64,000 nt of DNA from Feifania hominis (GTDB lineage Bacteria; Bacillota; Clostridia; Oscillospirales; Feifaniaceae). The stretch is taken from contig NZ_JACRSP010000005.1 of the NCBI RefSeq assembly GCF_014384765.1, forward strand, positions 62,001 through 126,000, in the 5' to 3' direction. The translations under genes were made by a program, and so were the position numbers. The notes under the pieces were generated by a model that was not told the origin of the DNA, searched no databases, and was given only the letters and a program-made list of their open reading frames with translations. How positions within the stretch are numbered: the first letter of the stretch is position 1; the number at the start of each line of letters is the position of its first letter. Below are positions 47,600 to 56,494 of this stretch, piece after piece.

Positions 47600-48577
47600 T
47601 TAAGCTGCGCTCTTTTTGGCAGCAGACTTCTTATACATCTTTGTCGAGATGGAATCCAGAATCACCGCCATCAGAATCAGCAGCCCCTTGGCCACAATCT
47701 GCCAGTTGGCGTCCACATGCATCAGATTCAGGCCGTTGTTTACGATGCCGACAATGAGGCAGCCCACCAGAGAGCCTACGATATTGGCGTTGCCGCCTTT
47801 CATGCTGGTGCCGCCGATGACAACGGCGGCGATGGCGTCCATGGTCATATCGGCGCCCGCGGAGAGCTGGGCGGATGCGGAACGGGCTGTCTGAATGACG
47901 GCGGCCAGGCCGGTAAAAATGCCCATCGCCATGTAACAGAACACGCGAAGCTTTCCGACGCGTACGCCGCTGACCCGCGTGGCCTCGGCGTTGCCGCCCA
48001 TGGAGATGGCCTGACGGCCGAATACTGTGCGGTTGAGTATGACCCACATGACAAGAAGAGCCAGGACCATGACGTAAATGGGTACGGGAATTCCCAGCCA
48101 GTAGCCCTTGCCGATGAAGTTGAACGCGTCAGGCAGACCCGAGACAGGCACATTCTTCGTCACAAGGAAAGCGACGCCCTTGTACACGGAGGAGGTTGCC
48201 AGTGTCACGATAAAGGCGGGCAGGGCAAACAGAGTAATGAGCCCCGCATTGATCGCGCCCATCAGCCCGCCGGCGACAACCGTAACGAGGATGGCAAACC
48301 AGATGGGCATCCCGGCAACGAGCAGCTTGCCGCATACCACGCCGCAGGCGCAGAGGATCATGCCAACGGAAAGATCCATGTGGCCGCTGCCCAGAAGCAG
48401 CGTAAAGCCGGCGCAGACGATGGCGGAGACCGTCACCTGGCGAAGCACGCTGAGAAGATTGCTCGGGGTTAAAAACAGAGGGGACATGATTGAGAGCGCG
48501 ATGACCAGGACCGCCAGAATCAGATAGGATTTGTTGCCCAGCAGGACGCTGTTCAGTATGGATTTACCCCTGTTCAT
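47600..48577 (-). CDS. Sugar ABC transporter permease, RbsC/BPD family 2
   Basis: 325 residues with about ten hydrophobic helices; VIGGTSMKGGNANIVGSLVGCLIVGIVNNGLNL is the typical cytoplasmic loop motif for contact with the ATPase. One permease gene, so it acts as a homodimer. Lies 6 nt behind the ATPase gene. Confidence 0.92.
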   Translation of the reverse strand: MNRGKSILNSVLLGNKSYLILAVLVIALSIMSPLFLTPSNLLSVLRQVTVSAIVCAGFTLLLGSGHMDLSVGMILCACGVVCGKLLVAGMPIWFAILVTVVAGGLMGAINAGLITLFALPAFIVTLATSSVYKGVAFLVTKNVPVSGLPDAFNFIGKGYWLGIPVPIYVMVLALLVMWVILNRTVFGRQAISMGGNAEATRVSGVRVGKLRVFCYMAMGIFTGLAAVIQTARSASAQLSAGADMTMDAIAAVVIGGTSMKGGNANIVGSLVGCLIVGIVNNGLNLMHVDANWQIVAKGLLILMAVILDSISTKMYKKSAAKKSAA

Positions 48578-48583
48578 ATCAAT

Positions 48584-50095
48584 TCACTCCTTATGATGTT
48601 TGGTGCCAAAGGCGTAGGCCATCAGATTTTCCTGCGTTGCCTCACTGCGGTCGCATACATGGGCGATACGCCCCCCGCGGATGACGGCGATGCGGTCGCA
48701 CATTCCCAGAATTTCGGGCAGTTCGGAAGAGATCAGAATAATGGCGATCCCCTGCTGGGCAAGAGAACTGATCAGCCGGTGTATCTCGGATTTTGACCCC
48801 ACGTCGATTCCCCTTGTAGGTTCGTCCAAAATCAAAACCTTGGAGTTTGTCAGCAGCCACCGGGATATGATGACTTTCTGCTGATTGCCGCCCGAGAGCT
48901 GACTCATAGCCTCGTTGGGCGAGGAGTACTTGATGTCGATCTTTCCCGTGATGCTGTCAAACTCCGCTTTCTCCCTGGAGGGACAGTAGAAGCCGAGACG
49001 ATTGCCAATTTTGTCAAATTTGGCAATGGTGGTGTTTCTCATCACCGACAGGCTGTGGATGGAGCCCATGCGAAGCCGGTCCTCCGTAATCATGCCGATT
49101 CCGGCTCGAACGGCATCTCTCGGGTCGCGGATGTTCAGCCGCTGCCCGTTGATGAAAATTTCGCCGCTGTCCCTTTTGTCGATGCCAAAGATGGCGCGCA
49201 CAATTTCTGTGCGGCCGGAGCCGACCAGCCCGGAAAAGCCCAGAATTTCGCCGGCTCTCACCGAAAAGCTCACGTCATTGACGACTCCGGCGCGCTTGAG
49301 ATTGCGCACCTCGAGAACGACATCTCCGATCTGTGCGGGGAGCTTCGGGAAGAGAGCGGAGAGTTCCCGGCCGACGATGTACTGAATCAGTCCGCTCTGA
49401 TCGATCTCTTTGGTTGTTTTTGTGGTGATGTACTTTCCGTCGCGGAACACTGTCAGACGATCGCACACCTCAAACAGCTCTTCGAGCTTGTGGCTGATGA
49501 AGATGACTGACGTTCCGCCGGAGGCGAGCTTGCGAATGATGTTGTAGAGCAGCTCCACTTCGACATTGGTCAGAGCCGAGGTGGGCTCGTCCATGATAAT
49601 CAGGTCAGAGTGGTAGGACACCGCCCTGGCGATCTCGACCAGCTGCATGTTGGCCACGCTCAGATTTGAGACAACGGCTTTCGGATCCAGATGGGAGAGT
49701 CCGATCTGCTCAAGCAGCTCTTTGGCGGCTGCGTTTCTGGCGCCCGGCTTGAGGAGCCCGCGTCTGGTGAACTTTTTTTCTCTCCCCAGCCAGATGTTTT
49801 CCGCAACTGTCAGCGTGGGAACCAGGCTGATTTCCTGGTGGATCATGGAAATCCCCGCATTCAGAGCGTCGCAGGGGGATTCAAAATTGACTTCCCGCCC
49901 TTTGAATATCACCGATCCGCCGTCACGCCGGTAAAGGCCGATCAGGATCTTCATCAGAGTGGATTTTCCGGCCCCATTTTCACCGATCAGCGCGTGGATC
50001 TCTCCCTTTTGGACTTCCAGGCTGACGTTATCCAGGGCCTTTACGCCGGGAAACACCTTGGTGATCCCTTTCATTTCCAGCAGCACTTCGTTCAT
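48584..50095 (-). CDS. Sugar ABC transporter ATP-binding protein, RbsA/MglA type
   Basis: 503 residues, two fused ATPase domains. The first has Walker A GENGAGKST, signature LSVANMQLVEIARA and Walker B LIIMDEPTSAL; the second has the usual degenerate Walker A (GLVGSGRTE), signature LSGGNQQK and LILDEPTRGID. Powers uptake of monosaccharides or small glycosides. Confidence 0.94.
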   Translation of the reverse strand: MNEVLLEMKGITKVFPGVKALDNVSLEVQKGEIHALIGENGAGKSTLMKILIGLYRRDGGSVIFKGREVNFESPCDALNAGISMIHQEISLVPTLTVAENIWLGREKKFTRRGLLKPGARNAAAKELLEQIGLSHLDPKAVVSNLSVANMQLVEIARAVSYHSDLIIMDEPTSALTNVEVELLYNIIRKLASGGTSVIFISHKLEELFEVCDRLTVFRDGKYITTKTTKEIDQSGLIQYIVGRELSALFPKLPAQIGDVVLEVRNLKRAGVVNDVSFSVRAGEILGFSGLVGSGRTEIVRAIFGIDKRDSGEIFINGQRLNIRDPRDAVRAGIGMITEDRLRMGSIHSLSVMRNTTIAKFDKIGNRLGFYCPSREKAEFDSITGKIDIKYSSPNEAMSQLSGGNQQKVIISRWLLTNSKVLILDEPTRGIDVGSKSEIHRLISSLAQQGIAIILISSELPEILGMCDRIAVIRGGRIAHVCDRSEATQENLMAYAFGTKHHKE

Positions 50096-50114
50096 AGCGC
50101 ATCCCCTCTCAGCA

Positions 50115-50143
50115 GTCCGGGCCGGAAAAATTCCGGCCCGGAC
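50115..50143 (-). other. Strong hairpin between binding protein and ATPase genes
   Basis: Perfect 13-bp stem GTCCGGGCCGGAA / TTCCGGCCCGGAC with 3-nt loop, without a U-run on the minus strand. Such structures protect the 3' end of the abundant binding-protein mRNA and lower expression of the genes behind it. Confidence 0.7.
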
Positions 50144-50170
50144 CAGTTTTTAGAATGAAGCTGCAGTCGG

Positions 50171-51193
50171 TCAGTCGATGGTCATATACTCATCCACATT
50201 GCCGCTGTCGACAGGCACGGCGTATAGAGCGCCGCCGTTGAAAGTGGGGTCGGTATACTCGCCGGACAGACACTTCACGGCCATTTCCAGCTGGCCCTCG
50301 GCCTGGCTGGACATGAGCATCTTGACAGTGGCGGTCTGCCAGCCGGACTTGACCTGGTTGAGACCGGCCTCAGTGCCGTCCACGGCGGTGATGATGACGT
50401 CGCCCGGGGCAAAGCCGGCTGCCTCCAGCGCGTTGATGGCGCCCAGGGCCATGGCGTCAGAAGCCGCGACGACAGCGTTGAGCTCCTTGCCGTGAATCTG
50501 AATCCAGTCCTCCATGAGCTTTTGAGCCTGTTCGGTATCCCAGTTGGCGTAGTTCTCGCTGAGGATGTTGACCCGGTCGGGATACTTTTCGGCCAACTCG
50601 CGGAAACCGTCTGCGCGGTGCAGCTGGTTGGCCTGCGCGGGATTGCCGAGAATGATGACGGCGTTGAGCGTGTTGGCGGGATCGGCGTTGAGATAGTCCT
50701 CGTAGTACTTGGCGTTGAGCTGCGACATGGAGGTCTCATCGAATCCGGTCCAGCGCAGATCCACGGCGTCGCTGTCCATGCCGCGGGTCTCAAGACAGAA
50801 GACGCCGGCCTCGTGGATGGCCTCGGCCGCAGGGATGCAGCCCTCGGTGTCACAGGAGGCCAGAATAATCAGATCGGGCTGCTCAAGCAGCATCGTCTCA
50901 ACATTGGACAGCTGTTTTTCGACGCTGGACTGCGCGTCGGTGTAGAAGAATTCCACTTTGACGTCCTCGTGAGAGGCGTTCCACTTCTCCACGGCGGCCT
51001 CCCAGCCGGCCAGGGAGCGCTGCGTATTCTCATCCACAGCGTTGAAAGCATAGCCAATCTTGTAGGTGGTAACATCGGGATCGCCGGAGGAGGTCGGCCC
51101 TTCTACATTTTCGGCTGGTTTGGGGCTGCATGCAGCAAAGCAGCAGACCATGGCCAGGGCCAGAACGACAGCAAATACTTTTTTCATTTTCAT
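50171..51193 (-). CDS. Sugar-binding lipoprotein, periplasmic-binding-protein family 1 (RbsB-like)
   Basis: 340 residues. Signal peptide MKMKKVFAVVLALAMVCC and lipobox FAAC with Cys22 as lipidation site. Two-lobe fold: YKIGYAFNAVDENTQ, DLIILASCDTEGCIPAAEAI and VVAASDAMALGAINALEAAG. Captures the substrate for the importer. First gene of the operon with AAGGAAGG as SD and a good promoter; LacI is divergent. Confidence 0.92.
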   Translation of the reverse strand: MKMKKVFAVVLALAMVCCFAACSPKPAENVEGPTSSGDPDVTTYKIGYAFNAVDENTQRSLAGWEAAVEKWNASHEDVKVEFFYTDAQSSVEKQLSNVETMLLEQPDLIILASCDTEGCIPAAEAIHEAGVFCLETRGMDSDAVDLRWTGFDETSMSQLNAKYYEDYLNADPANTLNAVIILGNPAQANQLHRADGFRELAEKYPDRVNILSENYANWDTEQAQKLMEDWIQIHGKELNAVVAASDAMALGAINALEAAGFAPGDVIITAVDGTEAGLNQVKSGWQTATVKMLMSSQAEGQLEMAVKCLSGEYTDPTFNGGALYAVPVDSGNVDEYMTID

Positions 51194-51247
51194 TGCAGTT
51201 GCCTTCCTTACGTACTAAATTTGGCGTTGTTCTCCGCCTTTGCAAAA

Positions 51248-51276
51248 AGTATAAGCAAACATTGCAAAATTTTCAA
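51248..51276 (-). promoter_or_regulatory. Promoter of the glycoside operon
   Basis: Minus strand: TTGAAA (51271-51276), 17 bp, TATACT (51248-51253), 55 nt before the binding-protein start. TTGCAA occurs twice around it. Confidence 0.75.
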
Positions 51277-51307
51277 TCTAATTTTCGTGGAATGTCGCAT
51301 ATTCTAT

Positions 51308-51395
51308 GAAATATACATATATTTCGCCGATATTTCAGACAATTCAACAATAATCGCCGCATATTTTTCAAATATTTCATATTGTTTCATTTTTT
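51308..51395. promoter_or_regulatory. Candidate operator cluster between LacI and binding-protein genes
   Basis: The inverted repeat GAAATATA-CA-TATATTTC (51308-51325) is followed by three more ATATTTC-like half sites (near 51330, 51363 and 51372-51380). They lie between the two divergent promoters, where a LacI-type repressor or cAMP-independent activator would bind. Assignment to the neighbouring LacI protein is inference. Confidence 0.4.
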
Positions 51396-51409
51396 CTGCA
51401 CCAAATCTA

Positions 51410-51438
51410 TTGACTTTTTTCCCTGACTTCCCTATAAT
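51410..51438 (+). promoter_or_regulatory. Promoter of lacI-like gene
   Basis: TTGACT (51410-51415), 17 bp, TATAAT (51433-51438), 36 nt before the TTG start. Confidence 0.82.
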
Positions 51439-51473
51439 TTCCCGCAGTAGGATCTCTCTTAGGAGGTGTAGCA

Positions 51474-52490
51474 TTGATCGACAGAAGTATTCGCATCCGA
51501 GACATTGCGCGCAGAGCCGGCGTGTCGCCGGCAACGGTTTCAAGGGTTTTGAACAAGACGGGAAATGTCAGCGCATGGACCACAGCTGCCGTTCTCAAAG
51601 AGGTGGAACAGGCCGGTATCGTCCTGCCGGCACCGCAGTCAGACGGCGGTGAAAAGAGGGAGGCCTTTCCCACTGTAATCATTGCCGTGCCGGACAATAA
51701 CAACAATCCCTTTTACAGCGAGATCATTGCCGGGATCAGCGACTCTGTCCAGTCCAAGGGGTATGTCCCGATGGTCTACACCTCTCATCTGCGCCTTTAC
51801 AATTACAAAAAGCTGCTGGAATACGCCGCTTTCATCCGTGCGGTGGGTATCATTTCCCTCTATCGAATCGACGATGCTGTCTCCGATGAAATCAGCAAGA
51901 GCATTCCGTTCGTTCAGTGCTGTTCACAGCCGGAGAGCCCCTCGATCCCCTATGTCTGCGTCAATGACAAAGCGGCTGCGAAAGTGGCGGCGCAGCATCT
52001 GATTCAAATGGGCTGCGACAGGCTGGCCGTCTTTGCACACAGCGGCGTGTCCAAAATTACGGCAAACCGCGTGGCGGGCTTTATGGAAGCGGCGGACGAG
52101 GCAAAAATCCAGGTTCCCCCGAACTGGCTTCTGCGCATTCCACACATCAACTATAAGGCGGCATACTCGGCGGCAAAGCAGCTCTTTAACCGGGATCGCA
52201 TCCCCAACGGTATTTTTGCCATCACCGACGTCGCGGCCATTGCGGTGCTCAACGCCGCACAGGATTCCCACATCCGCGTCCCAAACGATGTGATGATCGT
52301 CGGCTTCGACAATCTGGAAATGTCGGAGATCACGCGGCCCTCTCTCACCACCATCAATCAGCCGCGCTATGAGATAGGCTTTGCCGCCGGCGAAATGATG
52401 TACGACTGTGTCACCAATCCCGATACCAAGCCCAACAACATCGTGTTCAACTGCGAGCTGATTGTCCGGGGCTCCACATCTGCCAAATGA
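51474..52490 (+). CDS. LacI-family transcriptional regulator
   Basis: 338 residues from TTG with AGGAGGTG 5 nt upstream. HTH IRIRDIARRAGVSPATVSRVLNKTGNVS at the N-terminus, then a sugar-binding-protein-like core (VIIAVPDNNNNPFYSEIIAGI; DVMIVGFDNLEMSEITRPSLTTI). Divergent from the glycoside operon and upstream of pgmB, so it probably controls both. Effector unknown. Confidence 0.92.
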   Translation: MIDRSIRIRDIARRAGVSPATVSRVLNKTGNVSAWTTAAVLKEVEQAGIVLPAPQSDGGEKREAFPTVIIAVPDNNNNPFYSEIIAGISDSVQSKGYVPMVYTSHLRLYNYKKLLEYAAFIRAVGIISLYRIDDAVSDEISKSIPFVQCCSQPESPSIPYVCVNDKAAAKVAAQHLIQMGCDRLAVFAHSGVSKITANRVAGFMEAADEAKIQVPPNWLLRIPHINYKAAYSAAKQLFNRDRIPNGIFAITDVAAIAVLNAAQDSHIRVPNDVMIVGFDNLEMSEITRPSLTTINQPRYEIGFAAGEMMYDCVTNPDTKPNNIVFNCELIVRGSTSAK

Positions 52491-52531
52491 GCGGCCCCTG
52501 CTCCAACCAAAGACGTTGAAAGGAGATACGA

Positions 52532-53203
52532 ATGAACTATCAAGCGGTAATTTTTGACCTGGACGGGGTGATCTGCCACACGGACAACTATCATTATCAG
52601 GCGTGGAAGCAGATGGCCGACCGCGAGGGAATCTATTTTGATGAGAGCATCAACAGCCGTCTTCGCGGCGTGAGCCGTATGGCGAGCCTTGAAATCATTC
52701 TGGAGCGGGCGCAGCGCACCTACACGGCGGCGGAAAAAGAGGCGTTGGCCGCTGAGAAAAATGAGATCTACCGCCAGCTTCTGATGAATATGAGCCCGGC
52801 GGATCTGTCACAGGACGTGGCTGCCACCCTGCGGCAGCTGAAAGATGCCGGGGTGAAGATCGCCATCGGCTCTTCCAGTCGTAACGCCAAGACCATTCTG
52901 CGCCAGATTGGCATTTTTGACTGGTTTGACGCCATATCCGACGGCGAGAATATCACCCGTTCCAAGCCGGATCCCGAGGTGTTTGTCAAAGCCGCCGGGA
53001 TACTGGGTCTGGCTCCCAGCGCGTGTCTGGTGGTCGAGGACGCCGACGCGGGCATCCGGGCCGCGCACGACGGAGGCTTTCACAGCGCGGGCATGGGAGA
53101 TGCCTGCGGGAATGACGAGGCCACTTATTCTATCATCGCCTTTCATGAGCTTTCGGATATTGTTTTGGGAAAGAGAATGCAAAACGGCCCTGTGACAGAG
53201 TGA
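52532..53203 (+). CDS. pgmB: Beta-phosphoglucomutase
   Basis: Converts beta-glucose 1-phosphate to glucose 6-phosphate. 223 residues, HAD fold: FDLDGVICHTDNYHYQAWK (nucleophile Asp9, acid/base Asp11, and the HYQAW cap contact typical of beta-PGM), RLRGVSRMASLEIIL, IGSSSRNAKTIL and SKPDPEVFVKAA, VVEDADAGIRAA. Encoded 41 nt after LacI with AAAGGAG. Its presence implies a phosphorylase that yields beta-glucose 1-phosphate nearby. Confidence 0.9.
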   Translation: MNYQAVIFDLDGVICHTDNYHYQAWKQMADREGIYFDESINSRLRGVSRMASLEIILERAQRTYTAAEKEALAAEKNEIYRQLLMNMSPADLSQDVAATLRQLKDAGVKIAIGSSSRNAKTILRQIGIFDWFDAISDGENITRSKPDPEVFVKAAGILGLAPSACLVVEDADAGIRAAHDGGFHSAGMGDACGNDEATYSIIAFHELSDIVLGKRMQNGPVTE

Positions 53204-53236
53204 AAGCGTTATTTACAGGAATGATACAGATTGAAA

Positions 53237-53273
53237 AAAGCGACGCTCAGGAGTATTCCTGAGCGTCGCTTTT
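53237..53273 (+). terminator. Terminator after pgmB
   Basis: AAAGCGACGCTCAGGA / TCCTGAGCGTCGCTTT (16 bp, loop GTAT), T-run of four; A-run before it gives a tail on the other strand as well. Confidence 0.88.
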
Positions 53274-53340
53274 CGGTTGAGCAAAAGGATGGTGCTGCCT
53301 GTTTCCGCACGCATGTTGAGCCGGCCGGTCGGCTCCGTGT

Positions 53341-54633
53341 TCAGCGGTAGGGCTTGTCGAGCGGCGTGTGGCGGAAGTGTCGGCGCCCCTCGGCGTAGTC
53401 GGCTACGATCTGGCCGTGGCCGCACAGCAGGTACTTGTAGGTCAGAAGCCCCTCAAGGCCCACCGGGCCGCGCGCGTGGAGTTTGTTCGTACTGATGCCG
53501 ACCTCCGCGCCGAATCCGTAGCGAAAGCCGTCGGCAAAGCGCGTGGAGCAGTTGTGGTAGACGTTCGCCGAATCGACCAGCTGCAAAAAGCGCTCGGCCG
53601 CGCCGGCGTCGCCGGTCACGATGCAGTCGGTGTGATGGGAGCCATAGGCATTGATGTGATCGATTGCCTCGTCGAGCGAGTCGACCACCTTGATGGAGAG
53701 GATGTAGTCGAGATATTCGGTGTGAAAGTCCTGCTCGGTCGCGGCCGAACAGTCGATGACAGCGCGTGTGCGCGCGCAGCCGCGAAGCTCGACGCCGCGC
53801 GCCTCCAGCGCCGCTTTGAGCCGGGGCAGAACAGCCGCCGCCGCATCCGCATGGACGAGCAGCGTTTCCGCCGCGTTGCAGACCGCGACATACTGTGTTT
53901 TCGAGTCGACCGTGATGTCCACTGCCATGGCAGGGTCGGCGGCCCGGTCGATATAGACGTGACAGATGCCGTCGGCATGGCCCATGACGGGGATGCGCGA
54001 GTGATCCATGATGTAGCGCACAAAGGCGTTTGAGCCGCGCGGAATGATCAGGTCGACGTACTCGTCGAGCGCGAGCATCTCGCCGACCTCCCCGCGGGAG
54101 GTCAGCAGGTGCATGAAGCCGTCGGGCACGCCCTCGGCGACCGCGGCCGCATGGATGACGTCAGCGAGGGCCCGGTTGGTGTTCGCCGCTTCGCTGCCGC
54201 CCTTGAGAAGAACGGCGTTGCCGCTTTTCAGACACAGCGAGAGAATTTGAACCAGCGCGTCCGGGCGCGACTCAAAGATGACGCCGATGACGCCGATGGG
54301 GCAGGCGACGCGGTAGAGCTCGAGCCCCTCGTCGAGGGCCGAGGCCCAGAGTGTGCGGCCGACAGGGTCGGGCATGGCGATGAGCTGCCGGATGCCCTCG
54401 ACGCAGGTCGCGATTTTGGCGTGGTCGAATTTGAGCCGCCGCAGAAGCTCGGGCGCGAGGGCCGTGCGTTCGCCCTCGGCGAGGTCGAGACGATTTGCCT
54501 CGACAATGGCCTGCTCCTGCCGCAGCAGGGCGTCGGCGATCGCGCCAAGCGCCGCGTTTTTGGTCTCATGGGGCAGGGCCTGCAGGGCAATGAAGTCGTG
54601 TTTGGCGCGCTGCGCCATCTCTCTTGTCGTCAT
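53341..54633 (-). CDS. proA: Gamma-glutamyl phosphate reductase
   Basis: Second step of proline synthesis: glutamyl 5-phosphate to glutamate semialdehyde. 430 residues of aldehyde-dehydrogenase fold, with LKGGSEAANTNRAL, IPRGSNAFVRYI, HADGICHVYIDRAAD (catalytic Cys) and HARGPVGLEGLLTYKY. SD GAGAGGTG. Unlike the usual proBA operon, proB lies 1.9 kb away on the other strand, with degV between. Confidence 0.96.
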   Translation of the reverse strand: MTTREMAQRAKHDFIALQALPHETKNAALGAIADALLRQEQAIVEANRLDLAEGERTALAPELLRRLKFDHAKIATCVEGIRQLIAMPDPVGRTLWASALDEGLELYRVACPIGVIGVIFESRPDALVQILSLCLKSGNAVLLKGGSEAANTNRALADVIHAAAVAEGVPDGFMHLLTSRGEVGEMLALDEYVDLIIPRGSNAFVRYIMDHSRIPVMGHADGICHVYIDRAADPAMAVDITVDSKTQYVAVCNAAETLLVHADAAAAVLPRLKAALEARGVELRGCARTRAVIDCSAATEQDFHTEYLDYILSIKVVDSLDEAIDHINAYGSHHTDCIVTGDAGAAERFLQLVDSANVYHNCSTRFADGFRYGFGAEVGISTNKLHARGPVGLEGLLTYKYLLCGHGQIVADYAEGRRHFRHTPLDKPYR

Positions 54634-55402
54634 GGGATCACCTCTCTACCCATTGTAAAGGCTCGCGGGAGCCGTGTCAAGAAAGCCCCTTGCGGGGCAG
54701 CAGAAGGCCCCTTGCAGGGCAGGTCGCTGGCGCGACAGCTATTGAAAACCCCGGCAAAACGACAGTTTCGCCGGGGAAAAGGAGCGCACACAGGACCGAG
54801 CGGACCTTGCGAGGAAGCTATTGGGTGATCGCAGTCGCAGCCGCATTTCAGAGGCCAACCATCACGAAGTGACGGCCCCTAGCGGGGCAGCAATTGGGCC
54901 CCCACCGAAACCGCAGTTTCGGTTGAGTGATCGCGGCCGCAGCCGCATTTCGGAGGCCAACCGCCACGAAGTGGCGGCTCTTGGGCCGGAGATGCGCGGC
55001 AGCGCGAACTGGCGTGGCGGGATAAGATCAGATAAGGCTAGCGGGAATAGGCCGCGACGGCCCGCAGGCCTAGTCCCGTAGGCGGTGTAAGCGGCGAAGC
55101 CGCCCCGCCGGAGGGGCACATCAAAATAAAGGGGCCCCCACCGAAACTGTAGTTTCGGTGGAGTGAGTGCGCAGCGCGAACTGGCGCGCCAGCGCCTAGG
55201 AAGCCCGAATTGATTTCGGGCTTCCGCAGATTCAAATAAAGGGGCCTCCACCGAAACTGTAGTTTCGGTGGAGTGAGTGCGCAGCGCGAACTGGCGCGCC
55301 AGCGCCCAGGCGGCCCGGGTTTCCCGGGTCGCCGCACATCAAAATAAAGGGGCCCCCACCGAAACTGTAGTTTCGGTGGGGAGAGGACTTTGCGAGGACG
55401 TG
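54634..55402. repeat. Block of structured repeats between proA and degV
   Basis: No gene. Two repeat kinds. (a) near 54835-54990: two copies of GCAGCCGCATTTC-GAGGCCAACC followed by a CACGAAGTG-type hairpin. (b) 55124-55380: three units with period 110 and 108 bp. Each starts AAATAAAGGGGCC, then stem CACCGAAACT / AGTTTCGGTG (loop GT; at 55139, 55249, 55357), then GAGTGAGTGCGCAGCGCGAA and CTGGCGCGCCAGCGCC, then a second 11-bp hairpin whose sequence differs between units. An early degenerate copy is at 54903. The last unit lies just past the degV stop and ends, in minus reading, with CCCCTTTATTTT, so it can serve as degV terminator. Related to 7737-7845. Confidence 0.8.
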
Positions 55403-56281
55403 TCAGCGGTGGTCCGCCATAAAGAAGACGGCGAGCACACCCGCGCCGGCGTGGGTGCCGAGCACGGTGCCGACGGTGTTGATGAAGACATCGCGCACAC
55501 CTGCGCGCTCGCGCAGGAGCTGCGCGAGGGTGTTGGCGTCCTCCTCACAGTCGCCGTGGACGAGGAAGACCCTCTGGTCTTTGAGATTTTCGCCGCGGTC
55601 GATCGCGGTCTGTACCAGCGCCTCAATCGAAGCCTGGCGGCCGCGGCACTTGCCGATGGGCACGAGCTTGCCCTCGTTGTCAAAGCTGAGCATGGGCTTG
55701 ATGCCGAGCATGGAGCCCATGATGGCCGTGCCCTTTGACAGGCGGCCGCCTCGCTGCAGATGGAACAGGTCGGTGACGGTGAAAGCGTGGTAGACCCTGC
55801 GCTTGTTCGCCTCGAGCCAGGCGGCGTTGTCTTCGATGGACATCCCCGCGTCGCGGTTGCGCACGGCAAAGTCGACAAGCAGCCCCTCGCCGAGCGAGGC
55901 CGACAGCGAGTCGACAATGATGAGCCGGCGCTCGGGATACTTCTCGCGCAGCTCCATCGCGGCGAGCATGGCGGTGTTGTAAATGCCGGACAGACCGCTG
56001 GAGAAAGCGACATAGAGCAGATCGTACCCCGCCGCGAGCACGGGCTCCATCACCGCGTCCATCTCGGCGGTGTTCGCGACCGCCGTCGTCGGCAGAATGC
56101 CGCCGCGCAGCCTGTCGTAGAACTCCCTGGTGGACATGCCGCAGTCGGGGCCCTCGTAGTAGGTGACCCCGTCGAGAATGAAGTTCATGCGAAGTGGGCT
56201 GATGTCGTGCTCTTGAAAGTAGGAAAAGGGAAGATCCGAGTTGGTCTCGGTCATGATCTTATAGGTGGGAGTGGCTGGCAT
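55403..56281 (-). CDS. DegV family fatty-acid-binding protein
   Basis: 292 residues from the ATG with AAGGAGG; the open frame to 56356 lacks an SD. TETNSDLPFSYFQEHDISPLRMNF is the family opening; YVAFSSGLSGIYNTA and IVDSLSASLGEGLL follow, and RVFLVHGDCEEDA near 230. DegV/FakB proteins hand fatty acids to FakA kinase for phospholipid synthesis; fakA is not in the window, so the role is by family. Confidence 0.92.
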   Translation of the reverse strand: MPATPTYKIMTETNSDLPFSYFQEHDISPLRMNFILDGVTYYEGPDCGMSTREFYDRLRGGILPTTAVANTAEMDAVMEPVLAAGYDLLYVAFSSGLSGIYNTAMLAAMELREKYPERRLIIVDSLSASLGEGLLVDFAVRNRDAGMSIEDNAAWLEANKRRVYHAFTVTDLFHLQRGGRLSKGTAIMGSMLGIKPMLSFDNEGKLVPIGKCRGRQASIEALVQTAIDRGENLKDQRVFLVHGDCEEDANTLAQLLRERAGVRDVFINTVGTVLGTHAGAGVLAVFFMADHR

Positions 56282-56432
56282 GGGTTGCCTCCTTATGGGA
56301 AAACAGATTTGCCGCAATGCGGCATACATGCAAAAGTATAGCGGATTTCTCCGCAAAATACCACACTTTTTGTCCCAGCCGGCAAAGCTTTAAGAATATC
56401 GTAAGAAAAGCCGCAGCCCTGCGGAATTTGAT

Positions 56433-56461
56433 TTGACTTTGCGGGCCTTTGCTCTTAAGAT
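56433..56461 (+). promoter_or_regulatory. Promoter of proB
   Basis: TTGACT (56433-56438), 17 bp, TAAGAT (56456-56461), 33 nt before the ATG. Confidence 0.7.
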
Positions 56462-56494
56462 AGAAGAGAAGCAAAAGAAAAGGATGGAAGAACC

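Noticed and set aside
54640..55400. CRISPR-like array in the repeat block
   Set aside because: Units are 108-110 bp with internal palindromes and imperfect copies; there are no uniform short spacers and no cas genes.
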